This document shows, piece after piece, positions 1-8,368 of a stretch of 64,000 nt of DNA (its first letter is position 1; each line of letters starts with the position of its first letter). Made by a program: the position numbers and the translations under genes. The notes beneath the pieces were generated by a model, which worked only from the letters and a program-made list of their open reading frames with translations, searched no databases and was not told where the DNA came from. This DNA is from Cognataquiflexum nitidum (GTDB lineage: Bacteria > Bacteroidota > Bacteroidia > Cytophagales > Cyclobacteriaceae): positions 25,968-89,967 of the forward strand of contig NZ_JAKZAM010000021.1 in NCBI RefSeq assembly GCF_022538055.1, read 5' to 3'.

Positions 1-33
1 AAGTTTGGTACCTATTTACGTCTATTTAAATAA

Positions 34-606
34 TTACTTAATTTTCAACTGATTAACCCAAACATTTGGAACTCCCAAATAATAATCTCTTATTCTGTCC
101 TCTACGTGATTTGCTTCCCAAACTGCTGCATATTCTAAACCATCGCATTCTTCCCTTTTGGCTTTTGTTATTTCTCCTGTGTTCGGGTTATACAATCGGA
201 ACTCACTTGGAATTAGAGTGTCTTGGATAAATTTCATTGGTAAAATTTCTAATTCTTTCCGAATAGGTAGTTTCCCAACTTTTAGCCATTTTCCTTGGGT
301 GATGACGTCATTATATACCACAACAATAAACAAAAGATTACATTTTTCTAAAATCGAAAAGTCTATAAGCTTATCTTCTGTCTTATAATCAAAAAATGCA
401 ATGCCTCTTCCATTTTGAAGAATCTGAGCATAAGAATAATATTGATTGTCAATATTGATTTCAAGGATTGAACCTGTTGTTATTCTTTGGTTTGCCATAT
501 TAATAATTTCCAAATTCTTTTTAGCCGCCTGCTGGGTTCGTTGTACCCTTTCTTTATTACTTGGATCTATCGATTTTTCTACTATTTCCTTCCTAGGCTT
601 AGTCAC
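34..606 (-). CDS. Imm26-like immunity family protein
   Basis: This is a soluble protein of 190 aa with no signal peptide. Residues about 43-80 carry a G-S-I-L-E-I start, then a Y-x-Y-A-Q-I-L strand and a G-I-A-F-F-D-Y segment. This is the pattern of the Imm26 family, small immunity or accessory proteins of polymorphic toxin systems that bind a cognate toxin in the cytoplasm. The N-terminal 40 residues are charged (many K, R, E) and probably a helical extension. No toxin gene lies beside it, although the window edge is only 33 bp past its stop. Assignment to Imm26 is by remembered pattern and is moderate. The reading frame itself is convincing. Confidence 0.5.
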   Translation of the reverse strand: MTKPRKEIVEKSIDPSNKERVQRTQQAAKKNLEIINMANQRITTGSILEINIDNQYYSYAQILQNGRGIAFFDYKTEDKLIDFSILEKCNLLFIVVVYNDVITQGKWLKVGKLPIRKELEILPMKFIQDTLIPSEFRLYNPNTGEITKAKREECDGLEYAAVWEANHVEDRIRDYYLGVPNVWVNQLKIK

Positions 607-1090
607 TTATCAGCACCGCTGAAGTTCAAGTTGGCCCTGACTGAAATTTGAAACTTCACTCTAATATTCTTACCAATTTGAAATTGAAAATCAACCAAAA
701 CTACCATTAATCCCACCTAGGTTTTGTTTAGAGATTGATGCCCCCCTCGGGGTCTAGTCAAACGTCTTATACTAGAACTGGGTGGGATTTGTAATTCCAC
801 CCTTTAATCAATTCCAATTTGTAATTGGATTCAGGCAAACACCCAAACGAAATGTAATTCTTAGTAAAATGAATTACAAATTCCAATAAGAAAAAAGGTT
901 TGGATTCGTTGGCAAATTGCGGTTTACACCTTTCATTTAAACCAGGCGCGGAATGGACGATACCAAAATAAAAAAGCTCCCTATCTCATTTTTTTGTCTT
1001 TTCAGAACCAAAAGTCTTGATAGGCTCTCAAATTATATTGCAAATGACTTTTTTAGACGCTTCCCTATATTTTCAATTTTTGAAAGAATT
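607..1090. other. Non-coding gap with palindrome cluster
   Basis: No convincing gene is seen in these 480 bases. The notable content is the group of stem-loops at 780-878. The remainder is A+T-rich and shows no frame with coding character on either strand. Confidence 0.5.
780..878. repeat. Cluster of three short palindromes
   Basis: Three stem-loops lie within 100 bp. GGGTGG at 780-785 pairs with CCACCC at 797-802. CCAATT at 814-819 pairs with AATTGG at 823-828. TGTAATTC at 853-860 pairs with GAATTACA at 871-878. The first two share a TTTGTAATT loop-side core, and the third repeats a related GTAATTC motif. There is no T-run typical of a terminator after any of them. The function is unknown; they may be remnants of a small palindromic repeat family. 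Confidence 0.45.
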
Positions 1091-1369
1091 TTACTTATCA
1101 CCATAATGGCCATAGGCTCCTAAAATAGTCACCACGATTTTAGTCCCATCAATCAAATAAACGAGCCTGTGCTTTTTATCTATCCTTCTTGACCAAGTAT
1201 TCTACTGAAAATGTTTGAGCCTTTCCGGTTTTCCTGTACCTTTTTCAGGATGTTCTTTTAATTCCTGAATTAAAGAGAAAAATTTCTTTAAAATCGCCTG
1301 ATTACCTGTTTTTTTCAGCTTCTGAATATCCTCCAAAGCCTCAACTGTAAATTCTATCTCAAAAGTCAC
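1091..1369 (-). pseudogene. yoeB: YoeB-like toxin, broken by amber codon
   Basis: The frame starts at a GTG that overlaps the antitoxin stop by 4 bp, the usual coupling of yefM-yoeB pairs. It encodes 92 codons apart from one in-frame TAG at 1204-1202 (codon 56). Before the stop comes EHPEKGTGKPERLKH, and after it WSRRIDKKHRLVYL and a C-terminal YGHYGDK. These are the landmarks of YoeB, a ribosome-dependent mRNA interferase whose active site uses Glu and Arg in the middle and His-Tyr near the C-terminus. Aligned with the family, the stop sits just before the W-S-R-R motif with no indel. The stop separates the catalytic C-terminus, so the toxin is predicted dead unless the amber is read through. 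Identification is strong from the motifs. Confidence 0.8.
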
Positions 1370-1617
1370 ATACCCAGGAGTTCCTTCAATTGCTCATCAG
1401 ACAACTTCACCGTTTTTCCCTCTGAATAAGACTGAATGCTTTTGGCCAATCGTTCCTGAACGACAGGGTTATCAAAGAATCGATCATTTTTTATTTCGTT
1501 TGAAATTTCATAGACCTTGCCTTTTCCTCTCTGAATGATCACTCGCTCATTCTTATCGATCAGATCTAGATATTTTTTGAGATTTTGCCGGAATTCTCTA
1601 GTGCTTATTACTAACAT
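1366..1617 (-). CDS. yefM: YefM/Phd-type antitoxin
   Basis: This 83-aa protein has a Phd/YefM N-terminal DNA-binding fold (VISTREFRQNLKKYLDLI, then a V-I-I-Q-R-G-K-G strand) and an acidic, helical C-terminal tail that in this family wraps and neutralises the toxin. It lies directly upstream of the broken YoeB-like toxin, overlapping by 4 bp. A TGTACA-type palindrome sits 12 bp upstream of its ATG and suggests classical autoregulation. The antitoxin frame is intact while the toxin is interrupted, a common stage in decay of toxin-antitoxin loci. Confidence 0.85.
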   Translation of the reverse strand: MLVISTREFRQNLKKYLDLIDKNERVIIQRGKGKVYEISNEIKNDRFFDNPVVQERLAKSIQSYSEGKTVKLSDEQLKELLGM

Positions 1618-1628
1618 GATATTAAATT

Positions 1629-1650
1629 ATGTGTACACATTATGGTACAC
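1629..1650. promoter_or_regulatory. Probable YefM operator (TGTACA palindromes)
   Basis: ATGTGTACACAT at 1629-1640 is a perfect 12-bp palindrome with core TGTACA. A second, imperfect site with GGTACA follows at 1644-1649, about 12 bp centre to centre. The E. coli yefM-yoeB operator is built from a long and a short repeat with the same TGTACA core. The site is immediately upstream of the antitoxin start, which fits repression by the antitoxin or the complex. Confidence 0.65.
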
Positions 1651-1817
1651 TAAACTAGGTAAAAAAGTTCAGAATTCCATGCTAATGGTGACTTTTCGAG
1701 TTTTTGGTCTGCCTGTTTTCTATTTAACCGAAGATTTTTGGGAGAAAGGTAAATGATTAAAAAAAATAGTTTAACAGTCAAAAATGTCTTTTCCTAAGTT
1801 GTGAAAAAGGATGAGAT

Positions 1818-1860
1818 TTAAAAAAAAGCCCACCATAGAAAAAATTCCAACGGTGGGCTT
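1818..1860 (-). terminator. Rho-independent terminator after iorB-like gene
   Basis: Read on the minus strand, AGCCCACC and GGTGGGCT form an 8-bp stem (1852-1859 with 1827-1834) followed by a run of T (the A-run at about 1821-1827 on the plus strand). It lies 21 bp beyond the stop of the molybdenum hydroxylase large subunit. Confidence 0.8.
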
Positions 1861-1880
1861 AAATGATAACCTTGATTTTT

Positions 1881-4043
1881 TTAGGCTCTCTTTATCTGCA
1901 ATTTAATATCTGAGAATTCTTTTTGTTCAATAAATGGCTGACTCCTAAGTCTTCTACCGGTTGCTTTGAAGATCGCATTGGCCACTGCACCACCTGTTGG
2001 CGGCAAAGCAGGTTCACCCAATCCTGTTGGATCAATGCCGTTTTGGACATAATGGACATCGATTTCAGGAACTTCTTTCATCCTGATCAAACGGTAAGTG
2101 TCAAAGTTTTTCTGCTTCGGCAATCCGTTTTCGAAGGTTAGGTTTCCATACATGGCATGTCCCATGCCATCGACGATACCGCCCCGCACTTGATGATTCG
2201 CACCAGTTGGATTCACTACAATACCGCAGTCTGTTGCTGCGACGATTTTCTTCAAAACAGGTTGGTTATTTTCCATTTCGATGTTTGCCACCTGAGCGAC
2301 ATACGATCTATGGGAAAAATACACGCTGAAGCCTTGCATGACATTGGCATCTTTGCCCCAATTGGATTTTTCAGCAGCCATCTTGATGACGCCGATCATT
2401 CTATCTACGTCATATTGCAATTCACCCACAGGCGAAGCTTTGGCTTTTGCCAATAAATCCAATCTGAATTGGACAGGATCTTTTTTGGCTGCCAAAGCTA
2501 CTTCATCCAAGAATGACTGCTCAGCATAGGCCAAGAAATTGGTGATCGGTGCTCGCCATGCGTTGGTAGTGATGGCAGATTTATGGTCTACAGATTCGAT
2601 CAGCACATTCTCTACTGCTCCTGAAGGGAAATTATTTTCTCTCGTAGAATTACCCGCATTGATTCCCACACCCCTCAACTTATACCCGATCATGTTTCCA
2701 CTTTCATCCAAAGCTGCTTGGAATCTATACCTGACTGCAGGTCGATATGCTCCTCCAGTCATGTCATCTTCCCTGCTCCAGGTTAATTTGATAGGGGCAT
2801 TCATCATTTTGGACAATTCAGCTGCTTCGGTTACGAAGTCGGCTCTCAGCCTTCTGCCAAAACCTCCCCCTAATCTTGTGATTTGTACAGTGATATTCTC
2901 AGGCGGAATGCCTAACAACTGTGCAGTATCATTCCTAGCCCTATCGGGAGTCTGAGTTGGTCCTACCAATTCGACTTTGTCTCCCTGCACATGCGCAAAG
3001 AAGTTTTGCGGTTCCATGGGAGAATGCGAAAGGAATGGACATTGGTATTCACTCGTGATGACTTGGGCGGCATTTTTGAAAGCAGCATCCACATCACCAT
3101 CCTTTCTTTTGACTTCTGCAGTTTTACCGTTTAGCAATTCTGCAAATAGCCTGTCATGGTCAAAAGTACTTTCTACGACACCATCCGGCTCATATTCTAT
3201 CTTAAGCAGTTTTTTTGCCTTCATCAGTGGCCAAGTGGATTTACCTACGACCGCTACGTTGTTTTTGAACGTAACCACCTCTGTCACACCTGAGATTGCC
3301 CTTGCGGCGGCATCATCCACAGATTTGATTTTCATGCCAAAAGGAGGCCTTTGGATCATGGCATGAAGCATGCCTTCCCTATAAAAATCAAGACCATAAA
3401 GCGGCTGTCCTGTAAACATGGCTTTGTTTTCCACGTTTTTGACAGGGGTGCCGATGATCTTAAAGTCTTTTGGATCTTTCAAAGCGACCTCTTCGGGGGC
3501 AGTAAGTTTGGACGCATCGGTGACCAATTCACCATAACCCATTTTTTTACCGCTCTCCTTGTGGATTACTTCTCCATTGGAAGTCGAAAGGGTACTTGCA
3601 TCAACATTCATTTTTGTCGCAGCGGCTGCTATCAAAAGATGTCGTGCGGTAGCACCTGCTTTACGGAGTCTTTCCCAGGAATGCGGCATGGCACCTGAAC
3701 CACCGGTCAGTTGTCTATCGTATTTTTCAACATCCAAATTGGCCTGAATGACCCTTACTTTCTGCCAATCGGCATCCAATTCTTCTGCTACCACCATTGG
3801 AAACGAAGTCAGGATATTTTGTCCCAATTCCGGGTTAGGGGAATAAATCACCACATCACCTGTTGGAGAAATGGAAAGATAGCTGTTGAAATTATGTGCG
3901 TTGAGAAGTATCTCTTCATTGGTCAAAACCTTCATCTTGGGAGAATCGCATCCTGACCAATAGAAACCGATAAACAATCCCCCGGAAGCAGTGGCTGCTA
4001 TTTTGAGGAAATCCCTTCTATTTGTTTTCGTTAGATTTGCCAT
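1881..4043 (-). CDS. iorB: Isoquinoline 1-oxidoreductase-type Mo subunit
   Basis: This 720-aa protein is the molybdopterin-binding large subunit of a xanthine dehydrogenase-superfamily hydroxylase, of the IorB type (about 700-750 aa, two tandem aldehyde-oxidase-like domains). The N-terminus has a Tat signal: twin arginines at 9-10 in TNRRDFLK, a hydrophobic stretch and a Cys near residue 31. The enzyme is therefore probably exported folded. A GGGFGRR motif near residue 395 and GLGEPALPP near residue 680, with the family's catalytic Glu, are present. It follows the [2Fe-2S] subunit with a 2-bp gap, so the two form an operon and probably a complex. The substrate cannot be read from sequence; relatives oxidise N-heterocycles or aldehydes. 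No cytochrome subunit or cofactor-insertion gene is adjacent. Confidence 0.88.
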   Translation of the reverse strand: MANLTKTNRRDFLKIAATASGGLFIGFYWSGCDSPKMKVLTNEEILLNAHNFNSYLSISPTGDVVIYSPNPELGQNILTSFPMVVAEELDADWQKVRVIQANLDVEKYDRQLTGGSGAMPHSWERLRKAGATARHLLIAAAATKMNVDASTLSTSNGEVIHKESGKKMGYGELVTDASKLTAPEEVALKDPKDFKIIGTPVKNVENKAMFTGQPLYGLDFYREGMLHAMIQRPPFGMKIKSVDDAAARAISGVTEVVTFKNNVAVVGKSTWPLMKAKKLLKIEYEPDGVVESTFDHDRLFAELLNGKTAEVKRKDGDVDAAFKNAAQVITSEYQCPFLSHSPMEPQNFFAHVQGDKVELVGPTQTPDRARNDTAQLLGIPPENITVQITRLGGGFGRRLRADFVTEAAELSKMMNAPIKLTWSREDDMTGGAYRPAVRYRFQAALDESGNMIGYKLRGVGINAGNSTRENNFPSGAVENVLIESVDHKSAITTNAWRAPITNFLAYAEQSFLDEVALAAKKDPVQFRLDLLAKAKASPVGELQYDVDRMIGVIKMAAEKSNWGKDANVMQGFSVYFSHRSYVAQVANIEMENNQPVLKKIVAATDCGIVVNPTGANHQVRGGIVDGMGHAMYGNLTFENGLPKQKNFDTYRLIRMKEVPEIDVHYVQNGIDPTGLGEPALPPTGGAVANAIFKATGRRLRSQPFIEQKEFSDIKLQIKRA

Positions 4044-4045
4044 GA

Positions 4046-4504
4046 TTATTTAAGTTTTGCTGCTAAGGCTACTGCTTCTCGGATTTTGTGGTATGTGCCA
4101 CATCGGCACAGGTTTCTGTTCATCGCATTTTCGATTTCTTCCATGGTTGGTTTTGGATTTTTTCTCAAAAATGCCGCTGCAGTCATGATCTGACCGGCTT
4201 GACAGTAACCGCACTGTGCAGTATCTACCTCATCCCAAGCCTTTTGGACAGGATGGTCACCTTCAGAAGAAAGTCCTTCAATGGTAGTGATTTCATCAGA
4301 ACCGATACTGGAAACCGGCAAGGTACAGGAAAAGGCCGCTTCACCGTTTACATGGACCGTACAGGCGCCGCATTGGGCTATTCCGCAGGAATATTTGGTT
4401 CCTACCAAGCCGATATGGTCCCTCAACACCCACAATAATGGTGTGTCGTCTTCAACTTCAACGTTGTAATCGTTTCCGTTAATTCGTAGGTTATAGTTTG
4501 CCAT
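4046..4504 (-). CDS. iorA: Molybdenum hydroxylase [2Fe-2S] subunit
   Basis: This is a 152-aa two-cluster ferredoxin subunit. The plant-type cluster ligands are seen in KYSCGIAQCGACTVHVNG and the later FSCTL. The second helical cluster domain has CGYCQAG and NLCRCGTY. In this family the clusters pass electrons from the molybdenum centre to an external acceptor. The start at 4504 (MANYNLRING) fits the family N-terminus; a start nine codons upstream adds residues with no family match. The small subunit has no export signal, so it is probably carried through the Tat system by the partner encoded directly downstream. Confidence 0.9.
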   Translation of the reverse strand: MANYNLRINGNDYNVEVEDDTPLLWVLRDHIGLVGTKYSCGIAQCGACTVHVNGEAAFSCTLPVSSIGSDEITTIEGLSSEGDHPVQKAWDEVDTAQCGYCQAGQIMTAAAFLRKNPKPTMEEIENAMNRNLCRCGTYHKIREAVALAAKLK

Positions 4505-5887
4505 TTTTAAATAATGATTGATTAACCACAAAATTTAATCATTTACTCTCAAGTATTAAGGAAAATCACCTCCTTTTTTGACTGAAAGTGATAGAATGCA
4601 TTTTTCGGGTTTAAGCGGATACAAAAAAACTGATCAATGATTTGTTTTTTATCACTTTAATCACAATTTCTTTTTTTTGCCATTAGTATTTAAAAAAACC
4701 ATTGGCAGGTTAAGAATTAATGAAGGGAAAAGCAGTCTTTGTTTGAATCTTAATTGATAATTTAAAAAACTTTAAAATTACTGGTCTTCGTTTTTGACTA
4801 CATCGAGTTGTTAAAGAGCCTAATCTTTTGATTTATTCTCGAAAAATATTGCTTCAATAAGTTGCCTAACAGGTCCTTTATGGATTTGTAATAAAATTGA
4901 AGACCAAAGATTTTATCAGATTCCATTTTGCAGTTCCATCTTTGATATATTAAGCAGTGCTTTCACCTTATTTCCAATTAAACGATTTTGCTGATAGGAG
5001 TATTTGCACGAATGCACCTGAAGATATTAAAATTTGAAGATTTTTATAGGGTTTTACAAAACCCGGCCATTTAATTTATAAACAGTTTTTGTTCTTTTTA
5101 TTCTTTAGTAAAAAATGCTGTTTGTAGGAATTGCTTTCGATATAAGATGTGCAACAGCATGTTGGAATTCTTTAGCTCCTGATTTAATCCCCTATCTGTC
5201 AACAATCCTTTCCTAGCCTATCTTACTTTGGGAATCATTCGACGCCATCTCAAAAAAATTGGGATTGATTTAATAATAGAAAATTTCAGAATTTGATAGG
5301 TCGCATCAACAATTTGAACACAGGTATTAGAATTTATTAAAAATTGTTTTGGATAGTATGTGTATCCGCCTTCTTGCATGTACCAAACAATAATTTGTTG
5401 GAGGAGCTATCAAACACCAAGTGGAAAGTGGACTGTCGTCTGCGACAAGTATCCTCATCCGATACAACCTCCTAAAGCCCAAGGTGCAACATTGCGGGTA
5501 CCCATATTTGAAAGAATATTCAAATTAAAATATTCATCAACCACTTAATTTATTTTAAGTTCAGTTTTACTAAGAGTTTTAAAAAAAGTATATTTTTTGA
5601 GCTTGATTTTGGATAAAAAGTATACCCAATTTTAGAAAGATTGGATGTGTTACAAACTGTAATTAGTCTTTAATTAATGCTCTTATTTGACGTAGAAGCA
5701 TTTTTATGTACCTACAAAAATAATTTGAAGCAATTTTCGTATTCGGAAAATACGGTTTCACAACAGTTAATTTGTATTTTGATTTATTTTTATATTATTA
5801 TTTTGATATTAATTTTTTTCTTGCTTATTTTCAATCAGTTGAGTCACCCAAAAGCCCAACAGTAATCATCCTTATACTCCATTTGAA
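4505..5887. other. Long intergenic region, no clear gene
   Basis: Nearly 1.4 kb separates the divergent iorA-like gene and the next plus-strand gene. The longest frames (about 62 codons at 5360-5548 and 5677-5865) lack family resemblance, and the second is a poly-Ile/Leu/Phe product of A+T-rich DNA. No tRNA, terminator or riboswitch was recognised. The region should contain the promoters of the two flanking genes, but no convincing TAnnTTTG element was found. Confidence 0.5.
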
Positions 5888-6331
5888 ATGAAAAAATTCA
5901 TAACAAGTACAATGGCAATCTTAATGGTTTGCCTGACGTTTATGGCCAATGATTTATTGGCAAATGAGGGAACTGTGTCTCAGGACATAAGAATAGAAAA
6001 TCAGGTGCAGTTGCAGGAACAGCCCGTTCAATTTGTTCAATCGGGTGTATTTCCTTTTCTTGGCGAAATTTCCGGTTTTCCTATGGAATTCAGCAAAACA
6101 CACATCATACTCCTAAGCATCATTCTTGCTATTACTTTATTGGTATTTGCTCACAAAAACAGTTTCGAGACAGATATTTATGCATTTTATCATTCCAATG
6201 GGGATGGAAATATCAGTTTTGAAACTACAGAAGAACAAAACGACTACGAATTTCGAAGCTTTTTAGCAAAAGTGTTCAGGGTTTTAGGAATCCTTGTAGC
6301 CTTTTCATCATTAGTATTGATCATAACTTAA
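5888..6331 (+). CDS. Hypothetical membrane protein
   Basis: This is a 147-aa protein of unknown function. The N-terminus (MKKFITSTMAILMVCLTFMA) is a signal peptide with likely cleavage after ANDLLANE. Residues about 73-92 (HIILLSIILAITLLVFAHK) and about 127-146 (VLGILVAFSSLVLIIT) are transmembrane segments. A hydrophilic loop with DGNISFET lies between them. It is monocistronic, with a strong terminator about 80 bp downstream. No homologue was recognised. Confidence 0.7.
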   Translation: MKKFITSTMAILMVCLTFMANDLLANEGTVSQDIRIENQVQLQEQPVQFVQSGVFPFLGEISGFPMEFSKTHIILLSIILAITLLVFAHKNSFETDIYAFYHSNGDGNISFETTEEQNDYEFRSFLAKVFRVLGILVAFSSLVLIIT

Positions 6332-6411
6332 ATAGACTCTATTGCCTTAACCAAAACATTGACTTTGGCTAATTTTTTTATCTAATCATAATTGGTGAAG
6401 AGGTCCACCAC

Positions 6412-6446
6412 ACATTGTGTGGTGGCCTTTTTTTTTAATTTGCTGT
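6412..6446 (+). terminator. Rho-independent terminator
   Basis: CCACCACAC (6415-6423) pairs with GTGTGGTGG (6427-6435) around an ATT loop, and a run of ten T follows. It terminates the hypothetical membrane protein gene. Confidence 0.9.
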
Positions 6447-6545
6447 AATGTTAACCCTTGGGATTGCTAGACTTTTTGAATGTAATATATTTTAAAATCG
6501 AATTCTTGACCCTATCTTTAATTTTGATTTCAAACCAAATGACCT

Positions 6546-7691
6546 ATGAAAAAGATTAAAACAGCCATTGTGGGAACAGGCTTTATCGGTCCTGCGCATT
6601 TAGAAGCATTGAGAAGGTTACCTAATATCGAAGTCACAGCACTTTGCGAGGTGAATATTGACTTGGCTAAAGAAAAAGCAATTCAGCTAGGCATTCCTAA
6701 TGCTTACACTTTTGAGGAAATGCTCAAGCAACCGGAAATTGATGTTGTTCACATCTGTACGCCAAATTTCTTGCATTTTTCGCAATCAAAGGCGGCATTA
6801 TTGACCGGTAAACATGTGGTGTGTGAAAAACCCCTTGCCACAAAAATTGAAGAAGCAGAAGAATTGGTTGCATTGGCCAAAGAAAAAGGCTTGGTTAATG
6901 CCGTTCATTTCAACCTTCGTTACTATCCACTTGTCCGTCAGATGAAAACCATGCGTGAAAATGGCGATTTGGGCGAAGTATACAGTGTAATGGGCTCTTA
7001 CCTTCAGGATTGGTTGTTTTTGCAGACTGATTATAACTGGAGGTTGGAGCCGGACAAATCAGGTGATTCTAGGGCAATCGCTGATATCGGTTCTCACCTA
7101 TTGGATATCACGGAGTATGTTACAGGCTTAAAAGTAACTGAGGTGATGGCAGATTTTAGTACAGTCCATAAAACAAGGCTAAAGCCATTGAAAGCCATTG
7201 AAACCTATTCAGGGAAAATGCTTGAACCCTCAGATTATGCGGAAGTGCCAATCAATACTGAAGACCATGCAAGTGTATTGTTGAGATTTGACAATGGAAA
7301 CAAAGGCTCAGTCACTGTAAGCCAAGTCAATGCGGGGCGAAAAAATAGGTTGAATATTGAAATTTCCGGTTCCAAAGCAAACTTAGAATGGTGTTCTGAA
7401 AGGCCTAATGAACTTTGGGTAGGAAAAAGAGAATCTGCAAACCAACATTTGATGAAAGACCCTTCCCTACTGACCCGTGAGGCTTCCGCATTGGTAAGCT
7501 TTCCTGGAGGTCACAATGAAGGGTTTCCTGATACCTCCAAGCAAATGTTCAAAGAAGTATATACTGCAGTAAGGGAAGGAAAGCAGCCTGAGAATCCCAG
7601 TTTCCCCACTTTCGCTGATGGGCTTAGAGAGCTTTTGATCTGCGAAAGGATCATTGAAAGCCATAGGAAGCAGGCTTGGGTCAAGATTTAA
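6546..7691 (+). CDS. Gfo/Idh/MocA family oxidoreductase
   Basis: This is a 381-aa cytoplasmic NAD(P)-dependent dehydrogenase. The N-terminal Rossmann fold begins KIKTAIVGTGFIGPAH (GxGxxG), and the diagnostic CEKPLA motif lies near residue 97, where the Lys is usually catalytic. The C-terminal alpha/beta dimerisation domain contains DIGSHLLD near residue 180, with the family's conserved His. Such enzymes oxidise or reduce sugars, inositols or related polyols. The substrate cannot be inferred because the neighbours are unrelated. A terminator upstream suggests its own promoter, but none was recognised. Confidence 0.9.
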   Translation: MKKIKTAIVGTGFIGPAHLEALRRLPNIEVTALCEVNIDLAKEKAIQLGIPNAYTFEEMLKQPEIDVVHICTPNFLHFSQSKAALLTGKHVVCEKPLATKIEEAEELVALAKEKGLVNAVHFNLRYYPLVRQMKTMRENGDLGEVYSVMGSYLQDWLFLQTDYNWRLEPDKSGDSRAIADIGSHLLDITEYVTGLKVTEVMADFSTVHKTRLKPLKAIETYSGKMLEPSDYAEVPINTEDHASVLLRFDNGNKGSVTVSQVNAGRKNRLNIEISGSKANLEWCSERPNELWVGKRESANQHLMKDPSLLTREASALVSFPGGHNEGFPDTSKQMFKEVYTAVREGKQPENPSFPTFADGLRELLICERIIESHRKQAWVKI

Positions 7692-7758
7692 CCAAGTTTT
7701 TAAAACCAAAATTAGGCCGCACAAGTTAAACCATCAAATACTTACTACATTTTAAACC

Positions 7759-8271
7759 ATGCAAAAAATGAACTTAAAAAGATTTGGCTTTTTGACAATG
7801 TTATTGGCAATGATGTCAATTGTTGCGATTGCACAAGAAAAAGCAAGTCCTGCAAAAACTGCAGAAGGAACAATAAAAGGTTCTAAAATCACCATTAAAT
7901 ACGGTAGCCCTGCTGTAAAAGGAAGAGTAATCTGGGGAGATTTGGTTCCTCTTGGCCAGGTTTGGAGAGCAGGTGCTGATGATGCCACCACCTTTGAGAC
8001 ATCTAAGGACATCAAAGTCGAGGGAAAGACTCTTCCTGCAGGAAAGTATTCTTTCTTTCTCATCCCAGGAGAGACTACTTCAACCTTCATTTTCAATAAA
8101 GAGGCCAAGCAATGGGGAGCTTACAAATATGACCAAAGCAAAGATGAGTTAAGAGTAGAAGTTCCTTCTGTACAGACAAGCACTTTGGAAGAAAGATTGG
8201 TTTACGAAGTGAAATCTGACAGTTTCGAAATCAGGTGGGAATATGGGAAAGCTTCTGCCAAGATTGAATAG
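7759..8271 (+). CDS. DUF2911 domain protein, exported
   Basis: This is a 170-aa protein with a signal peptide (hydrophobic [18 protein letters not shown], probable cleavage after A-I-A). The body matches the DUF2911 pattern common in Bacteroidota: [15 protein letters not shown], then [11 protein letters not shown] and P-A-G-K-Y-S-F-F. The function of the family is unknown; it is predicted to be a periplasmic beta-sandwich. A second possible start lies three codons in. The gene ends in TAG and is followed by a long terminator hairpin. Confidence 0.9.
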   Translation: MQKMNLKRFGFLTMLLAMMSIVAIAQEKASPAKTAEGTIKGSKITIKYGSPAVKGRVIWGDLVPLGQVWRAGADDATTFETSKDIKVEGKTLPAGKYSFFLIPGETTSTFIFNKEAKQWGAYKYDQSKDELRVEVPSVQTSTLEERLVYEVKSDSFEIRWEYGKASAKIE

Positions 8272-8293
8272 AAAATAATTCCATTTGTAAAGC

Positions 8294-8345
8294 AATACCG
8301 CTGCTATGAATAAGTTGATATTCAATAAGCAGCGGTATTTTTTTT
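8294..8345 (+). terminator. Rho-independent terminator
   Basis: AATACCGCTGCT (8294-8305) pairs with AGCAGCGGTATT. The stem extends through imperfect ATGAATA/TTCAATA pairing, and eight T follow. It terminates the DUF2911 gene. The T-run runs directly into the hrpB promoter element. Confidence 0.9.
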
Positions 8346-8352
8346 ACCTTTG
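8345..8352 (+). promoter_or_regulatory. Bacteroidota -7 element for hrpB
   Basis: TACCTTTG matches the TAnnTTTG consensus of Bacteroidota promoters and lies 16 nt before the TTG start of hrpB. No clean -33 TTG at the ideal spacing was found; the nearest is TTG at 8315-8317. Confidence 0.55.
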
Positions 8353-8368
8353 CATTAAAATTTAAACT

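Noticed and set aside
5360..5548. 62-codon frame in the 4.5-5.9 kb gap
   Set aside because: No motif or hydrophobic pattern; likely random.
5677..5865. 62-codon hydrophobic frame upstream of the 147-aa membrane protein
   Set aside because: Nearly all Ile, Leu, Phe, Tyr from A+T-rich DNA; no start context and no relative.
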